Shown in pieces: positions 4,798 through 8,272 of a stretch of 8,272 nucleotides of DNA (position 1 is its first letter; each line of letters starts with the position of its first letter). The notes under the pieces are model-generated. The model saw nothing but the letters and a program-made list of their open reading frames with translations, was not told the DNA's origin and ran no database searches. Location: positions 1 to 8,272 of the forward strand of contig CAZYMF010000212.1 of the NCBI GenBank assembly GCA_964648215.1. The letters run 5' to 3'. The position numbers and the translations under genes were made by a program. Source of the DNA: CAZYMF01 sp964648215. Its GTDB lineage: Bacteria; Desulfobacterota; Binatia; HRBIN30; JACQVA1.

Positions 4798-5448
4798 TCA
4801 CCCCAGGCGCTGGAGCAGATCGGGCAGCTCGACGATGCTGTCCAGAATGGCGTCGGGTCGCTGCGCGGCGAGCACCTCGCGCGGGCTGGCGCCGCTGAGC
4901 ACCCCCACCGTTGCGACACCGGCCGCCTTGCCGGCCTCGATATCGATTGGGGAATCCCCCACGTAGACCACCTGCGAACCCGGCACTTCAAGGCGCTCGA
5001 GACACCTCAGGATGACGTCGGGCGCCGGCTTGCGCTGCGCCACGTCCTCCCGCCCGATGACGGCGACGAAGAGCTCGCGTACGCCCCAGCGGTGCAAGAA
5101 GGGGGCGTCGCGCCCCGAGGACGTGGCAATCCCGAGGGCGCAGCCACGGGCGTGCAGACGGCGCAGCGCCGCCAGGCTTCCCGGAATCGGATCGGTCTCC
5201 TCGTGGTAGCGTCGCAGCCACTGCGGCGCCCGGGCGCCGAGGGCGGCGCTGACACGATCGGGAGGTAGCGAGGCCGGCAGCAAGTGGGTGAGCGTCGATC
5301 TCCCGGTCCGCATCAGCTCCAGGACGGTTTCCCGCTCCGGCGCCGGCAGCTCCAGATCGGCGGCGACTTCGCAGGCGAAGCCGTAGAAGAGCTCGATGGA
5401 ATCGGCGATGGTTCCATCGAGGTCGAAGATGATGCCGCGCACGGTCAC
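4798..5448 (-). CDS. HAD-superfamily phosphatase (Gph/PpaX-like)
   Basis: A 216-residue haloacid-dehalogenase-type hydrolase. Motif I is FDLDGTIADS, with nucleophile Asp9 and acid/base Asp11. A helical cap fills about 15-85, motif II is ATSSG (108-112), Lys140 sits in RKPAPD, and motif IV is VGDSPIDIEAG with D165 and D169. All catalytic residues are present, and the C1-type cap places it with phosphoglycolate phosphatase, pyrophosphatase PpaX and beta-phosphoglucomutase relatives. The actual phosphate ester is not determinable. The chosen start is GTG at 5448, overlapping the coaE stop in the sequence GTGA; a second GTG two codons on is possible. A longer frame runs upstream in this phase across coaE, but it has no family resemblance and is discarded. 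Translation is probably coupled to coaE. Confidence 0.9.
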   Translation of the reverse strand: MTVRGIIFDLDGTIADSIELFYGFACEVAADLELPAPERETVLELMRTGRSTLTHLLPASLPPDRVSAALGARAPQWLRRYHEETDPIPGSLAALRRLHARGCALGIATSSGRDAPFLHRWGVRELFVAVIGREDVAQRKPAPDVILRCLERLEVPGSQVVYVGDSPIDIEAGKAAGVATVGVLSGASPREVLAAQRPDAILDSIVELPDLLQRLG

Positions 5449-6044
5449 GCGCCGGCCACGCGGGCCCACGCGGCGCGCACGCGGGTTTCGAGCACGGCCG
5501 GCGAGCCGTCGTTGTCGATGACCACGTCGGCGTACCGGCGGCGCTCCTCGTTGCCGAGCTGCGCCGCGATGCGGGCGTCGACCTGGGCCGCATCGAGACC
5601 GCGCTCGGCCCGCAGCCGCTCGCGCACGGCGTCTCGTCCGGCAACGACCAGCCAGACCTCGTCGACCAGCGGTAGCCAATTGGCTTCGATCAGGATGGCA
5701 GCCTCGACCACGATCGGCGGGCCAAAACCCTCTTGGCGCCGCGCCGCGATGCGGTGCCGGATCTCTTCGAAGATGAGCGGGTGAACGATGGCGTTGAGGC
5801 GCTCGAGCGCCGCCGCGTCGGCAAAGACGATCGCCCCCAGGCGCCTGCGGTCGATGGCGCCGTCGGAACCGACCACGTCGCGGCCGAACGCCTCCACGAC
5901 CCTCTGCCACCCCGTGGTCCCTGGGCGATAGACCTCGTGCCCGACGAGATCGGCGTGGATCACCTCGGCCCCGAGCTGCGTGAGCAGCTTGGCCACGGTG
6001 CTCTTGCCCGAGCCGATACCGCCCGTGAGGCCGATGGTACGCAT
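5445..6044 (-). CDS. coaE: Dephospho-CoA kinase
   Basis: A 199-residue enzyme of normal family length that phosphorylates the 3'-hydroxyl of dephospho-CoA with ATP, the last step of coenzyme A synthesis in the cytoplasm. Seen: P-loop GGIGSGKS (8-15), HADLVGHEVY with Asp32 (30-39), a substrate-binding segment around VHPLIFEEI (87-95), VVEAAILIE (112-120) and a lid with RERLRAERGLDAAQVDARIAAQ, whose Arg residues contact phosphate groups. The C-terminal NEERRRYADVVIDNDGS is typical. ATG at 6044 fits the P-loop position, but no clear ribosome-binding site precedes it, and no convincing promoter was found in 6045-6181, so it may be read from transcripts entering from the upstream minus-strand gene. 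It overlaps the HAD phosphatase gene by 4 nt. Confidence 0.95.
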   Translation of the reverse strand: MRTIGLTGGIGSGKSTVAKLLTQLGAEVIHADLVGHEVYRPGTTGWQRVVEAFGRDVVGSDGAIDRRRLGAIVFADAAALERLNAIVHPLIFEEIRHRIAARRQEGFGPPIVVEAAILIEANWLPLVDEVWLVVAGRDAVRERLRAERGLDAAQVDARIAAQLGNEERRRYADVVIDNDGSPAVLETRVRAAWARVAGA

Positions 6045-6181
6045 CGCGGGTTGAACTATCCGATTGACGCAAAGAGGTCTACGGGCGCCGTCGTCGGGCT
6101 TCCCGCAACAGCGCCGAAGGAGAAAGATGTTGCCCGCGCAGCGAAGCTCTCTCCGAGCGCCTCGCCGCGCCTATTCCCGGC

Positions 6182-6580
6182 TCAGCCGACGGCGCGCAGC
6201 GGCGTCTCGCTTGCAAGGGGGATGACCGCCTGCGGCCGTGCTACGTTTTGGGTCGCCGCATGGCTCGCCGTCTGCCGCCAGTAGCGGACGCCGCGCCGCA
6301 GGTAGGCGGGGTTGATGTCCAGGATCTCGCAGATGTTCTCGAACGAGAAGTACCAGGCACGGTCCTCGTCGTTGATCCACTCGTCGGCATCCGCGAACAT
6401 CTGCTGACCGGCGCCGTCCTTGGCAAAGGCGTACTTCTGATAGCAGTCGAGCGCGTCCTGAAGGACCGCGAGCATCAGGCGTTTTTCCCCGGACACGCCG
6501 GAGCCGCCCCGGAAGGCTGCATAGAACTGGGCTGGCAAGAGCGCGTCAGGCTCGAAAAGACCAAACGAGCGGTCGTTCAT
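6182..6580 (-). CDS. Small protein of unrecognised family (member B), HTH-like C-terminal half
   Basis: A 132-residue soluble protein sharing its core with the 98-residue gene at 4378. The helix RLMLAVLQDALDCYQKY begins at 34, an aromatic/acidic stretch ADADEWIND follows (63-71), then FSFENICEILDINPAYLRRGV (78-98), which looks like a helix-turn-helix. It has an extra 30-residue N-terminal segment and a 30-residue tail that the other copy lacks. The ATG at 6580 is preferred because AAGGAG lies 10 nt before it; an in-frame ATG at 6589 has the same site only 1 nt away, too close for use. It lies between HU (upstream, with its own terminator) and coaE. No perfect sigma-54 promoter precedes it. 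The family name and function are not known to me; a transcription-regulator role is inferred from the HTH-like segment only. Confidence 0.85.
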   Translation of the reverse strand: MNDRSFGLFEPDALLPAQFYAAFRGGSGVSGEKRLMLAVLQDALDCYQKYAFAKDGAGQQMFADADEWINDEDRAWYFSFENICEILDINPAYLRRGVRYWRQTASHAATQNVARPQAVIPLASETPLRAVG

Positions 6581-6706
6581 CGTCTTCATTCTCCTTCAAG
6601 TGGGTGCAAACGGTTGCCCGATAGAATGACCCATGGCGCGTGATCAGCCAAATGAAAAAATCTGTCTCGTCAGTGATGGAGGCTAATTGGCGCGCCCGCA
6701 AAACAA

Positions 6707-6758
6707 AACACTCCTCCCCCCTCCGGGCAAGAGGTTGCCCGGAGCAGGAAGGAGTGTT
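6707..6758 (-). terminator. Strong intrinsic terminator of the HU gene
   Basis: On the minus strand a long stem is formed by an outer 9-bp arm pair (AACACTCCT 6707-6715 / AGGAGTGTT 6750-6758) and an inner 10-bp pair (CTCCGGGCAA 6721-6730 / TTGCCCGGAG 6735-6744) with a 4-nt loop and 5-nt internal loops. It is followed by TTTTGTTTTG. The T-rich tail lies only on the minus-strand side, so it ends HU transcription before the small-protein gene. Confidence 0.88.
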
Positions 6759-6767
6759 GGAAGTCGA

Positions 6768-6786
6768 AGCCCGGTCGCGCCGGGCT
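6768..6786 (-). terminator. Short hairpin between the HU stop and the main terminator
   Basis: AGCCCGG (6768-6774) pairs with CCGGGCT (6780-6786) around a 5-nt loop, 5 nt after the HU stop codon. It has no T-run and probably stabilises the transcript end or assists the larger hairpin downstream. Confidence 0.5.
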
Positions 6787-6791
6787 CTACG

Positions 6792-7076
6792 CTATCGCTT
6801 TGCCCCGAGGACCGACTCTTTGAGTGGCTTGGCGACGGTGAAGCGCACCTTCTTACGGGCCGGAATCTTGATCGCCTCGCCCGTCTGCGGGTTACGCCCC
6901 ATGCGGGCCTTGGTCTGCACCTTGCGGAACGTGCCGAGGCCGGGAATCTTGACCGGATCACCCTTCTTCAACGCCCCGACGATCGTCTTGACCAACCCGT
7001 CCAACACCGCATCAGCCTGCTTCTTGGCGATGTCCCCCGACTCCGCCAGCTTCTGCACCAACTGTGATTTCGTCAT
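6792..7076 (-). CDS. HU-family DNA-binding (histone-like) protein
   Basis: A 94-residue nucleoid protein of normal HU length. The N-terminal helical dimer part (MTKSQLVQKLAESGDIAKKQADAV...) is followed by KKGDPVKIPGLGTFRKVQTKAR and the signature arm ARMGRNPQTGEAIKIPARK (57-75), whose Asn-Pro inserts between base pairs and bends DNA. It closes with VRFTVAKPLKESV. It acts as a dimer in nucleoid compaction and as an architectural partner in transcription and recombination; whether it is an HU homologue proper or an IHF subunit cannot be settled, though the generic arm favours HU. The ATG at 7076 follows GGGGAGG at 7 nt. The gene is a single unit: its own promoter lies just upstream and two hairpins follow. 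HU/IHF-type bending often assists sigma-54 promoters, a possible but unproven link to the promoters in this window. Confidence 0.95.
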   Translation of the reverse strand: MTKSQLVQKLAESGDIAKKQADAVLDGLVKTIVGALKKGDPVKIPGLGTFRKVQTKARMGRNPQTGEAIKIPARKKVRFTVAKPLKESVLGAKR

Positions 7077-7142
7077 CAGCCGTCCTCCCCTCTTTCAGTC
7101 GCTCAGGTTACGAAAATCGCCCCTGGAAAGCCCGAAAACCAG

Positions 7143-7175
7143 CGTATAGTTGCTACGAGCACTGCCCGGTGTCAA
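7143..7175 (-). promoter_or_regulatory. Probable sigma-70 promoter of the HU gene
   Basis: A perfect -35 TTGACA lies at 7170-7175 on the minus strand and includes the TGA stop of the R3H/AAA gene. The -10 is uncertain: AACTAT at 18 bp spacing has the better distance, while TATACG at 21 bp has the better sequence. Only the -35 is convincing. Confidence 0.45.
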
Positions 7176-8272
7176 GCAAAATGTTGGCGCGGAGAGGGCA
7201 AAACGCGGCGGCCAGAGCCGGATTCCGCACGCGTCGGGCGAATGACGATGCGGCGAAACGGCTGTGTGCCGACGCTTTCCGACTCCAGACCGTAGGCCCC
7301 GGCGAGCTCGTGCTGCAAGCGCCGGACGTAGGCGTTCTGCGGCGCCAGCTCGATCGAGCGACGTTCGGCGATGGCGCAGGCGATGGCGTCCTCGGCCTCG
7401 CGCAATGCGGCTTGCTGCTCTGGATCGGGGCCCTCCGCTTCCAGGTCGAAGTGATCGCGCAGAAACTCGCTCAACCGAGGAACGGTGTTGGCGTTCACGG
7501 CATGCACCGGAACGCTGTGGGTCATCAGCTCGCGCAGCTTCTTGGGGTGCTTGCGCGCCAGCGCGCGCAGTGTCAGCACCAGGTCGGCGTCGCGCGGATG
7601 GCTGCAGACGACCGCCGGCGCTTCGATCTCGCGGATGGCACGCTCGAGCCGCTCGCGGCTGACGGCATACGGGAAGATGCGTACGCGGCGCCGGCGTACC
7701 GCGGCGATGGCCGGCGCGCGGGCTGGCGCTACCGGCGGCGCCGGCGGGCTCTCGAGATCCACGCCGCCGTCAGCGCGCCGCAGGCGTAGCTGCGGGCGGA
7801 CCGGCGCCTGGCGCAGCAGGGCATCGACGACCGTGGCCACGTCGAGATGAACCGCGAATCGCTCCTGGCTGTGAATCTCGATCAAGACGTCGAAGGTCGG
7901 CGGCGCCTTGCGCTCGAGCACGGTCTTCTGCGTCCGCCGCCGACGCGCCTCCTCGTCACCCAGGGTCACCGAGTGGATGCCGCCGATGAGATCCGCCAGG
8001 GTCGGGTTGGTGATCAGATTGTCGAGGGTGTTGCCGTGCGCGGTGGCGATCAGCTGTACTCCGCGCTCGGCGATGGTGCGCGCGGCCAGAGCCTCGGCCT
8101 CGGTGCCGATCTCGTCGATGACCACGACCTCGGGCATGTGGTTCTCCACCGCTTCGATCATCACCGCGTGCTGCAGCTCGGGCGTCGGTACCTGCATGCG
8201 GCGCGCGCGGCCGATGCCGGGGTGGGGGATGTCGCCGTCGCCGGCGATCTCGTTCGAGGTGTCGACGATCAC
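7172..8272 (-). CDS. R3H-domain AAA ATPase (Ycf45/SpoIIIAA-like), C-terminal 366 residues
   Basis: The N-terminus and Walker A lie beyond the right edge; the GTG at 8272 is an internal Val codon, not a start. Visible at the beginning is VDTSNEIAGDGDIPHPGIGRA, followed by Walker B VVVIDEIGTEAEALAARTI (Asp53, Glu54) and the sensor segment LIATAHGNTLDNLI (74-87). These are characteristic of the SpoIIIAA-like ATPases fused to R3H found in cyanobacteria, chloroplasts (Ycf45) and several other phyla. A Pro/Arg-rich linker (170-197) precedes a conserved middle domain (about 198-275). The C-terminus carries an R3H nucleic-acid-binding motif with R317-x3-H321 in NAYVRRLQHELAGAYGLESESVG. The predicted role is ATP-driven single-stranded nucleic-acid binding; the cellular function is not established. 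The gene ends 95 bp before HU, whose -35 box overlaps its stop. Confidence 0.92.
   Translation of the reverse strand: MIVDTSNEIAGDGDIPHPGIGRARRMQVPTPELQHAVMIEAVENHMPEVVVIDEIGTEAEALAARTIAERGVQLIATAHGNTLDNLITNPTLADLIGGIHSVTLGDEEARRRRTQKTVLERKAPPTFDVLIEIHSQERFAVHLDVATVVDALLRQAPVRPQLRLRRADGGVDLESPPAPPVAPARAPAIAAVRRRRVRIFPYAVSRERLERAIREIEAPAVVCSHPRDADLVLTLRALARKHPKKLRELMTHSVPVHAVNANTVPRLSEFLRDHFDLEAEGPDPEQQAALREAEDAIACAIAERRSIELAPQNAYVRRLQHELAGAYGLESESVGTQPFRRIVIRPTRAESGSGRRVLPSPRQHFA

Noticed and set aside
5449..6072. Long minus-strand frame running into the HAD gene, suggesting a 424-residue fusion protein
   Set aside because: The upstream 200 residues are Arg/Gly/Ala-rich shadow translation of coaE, which is clearly coded in another frame with all its motifs.
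6045..6181. Possible promoter or small gene between coaE and the small-protein gene
   Set aside because: Only weak hexamers (GATAGT near 6056) and short GC stems are seen; nothing with convincing spacing or coding character.
6640..7149. 169-residue plus-strand frame across the HU gene and its terminator
   Set aside because: Shadow of HU; it would be coded through a strong terminator hairpin and shows no domain.

Overview
The window is GC-rich DNA from a bacterium. Nine protein genes can be supported, two of them cut by the window edges. The mix fits a high-GC deltaproteobacterial-type lineage in the broad sense (Myxococcota, Desulfobacterota or Binatota-like): sigma-54 regulation, an NtrC-type regulator, an R3H/AAA protein of the Ycf45/SpoIIIAA type, and dispersed GTAGCCGCAGGCT palindromic repeats. 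This placement is inferred from gene content alone.

Layout. On the minus strand, 1-2160 holds a signalling operon. It starts from a near-perfect sigma-54 promoter (TGGCAC-N5-TTGC) and encodes a 67-residue single-span membrane protein, a 2TM-domain histidine kinase and an NtrC-family response regulator that runs off the left edge. Upstream, also on the minus strand, is a short-chain dehydrogenase (2311-3126). It is divergent, with 47 bp between start codons, from a plus-strand DHH-family phosphoesterase (3174-4160) whose TATAAT box predicts a leaderless mRNA. Next on the plus strand is a 98-residue protein of unrecognised family (4378-4674), again behind a perfect sigma-54 promoter. Its stop codon lies in the first of three REP-like palindromes, which fill the gap to a convergent minus-strand pair: dephospho-CoA kinase (coaE) and a HAD phosphatase joined by a GTGA overlap. 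Further right, all on the minus strand, are a second and longer member of the same unrecognised family (6182-6580), an HU-type histone-like gene with a strong terminator, and the C-terminal part of the R3H/AAA ATPase, which runs off the right edge.

How it may fit together. The most interesting signal is the link between an NtrC-type two-component system, its own sigma-54 promoter, and a second sigma-54 promoter in front of a small protein with a helix-turn-helix-like C-terminal half. The simplest hypothesis is a local regulon: the kinase and its small membrane partner sense a signal, the NtrC protein activates its own operon, and it may also activate the small-protein gene. The promoters are read directly from the sequence; the regulatory link is inference. 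The remaining genes are ordinary housekeeping functions (CoA synthesis, nucleoid protein, oxidoreductase, phosphoesterases). No RNA gene, CRISPR array, transposase or integrase was seen.
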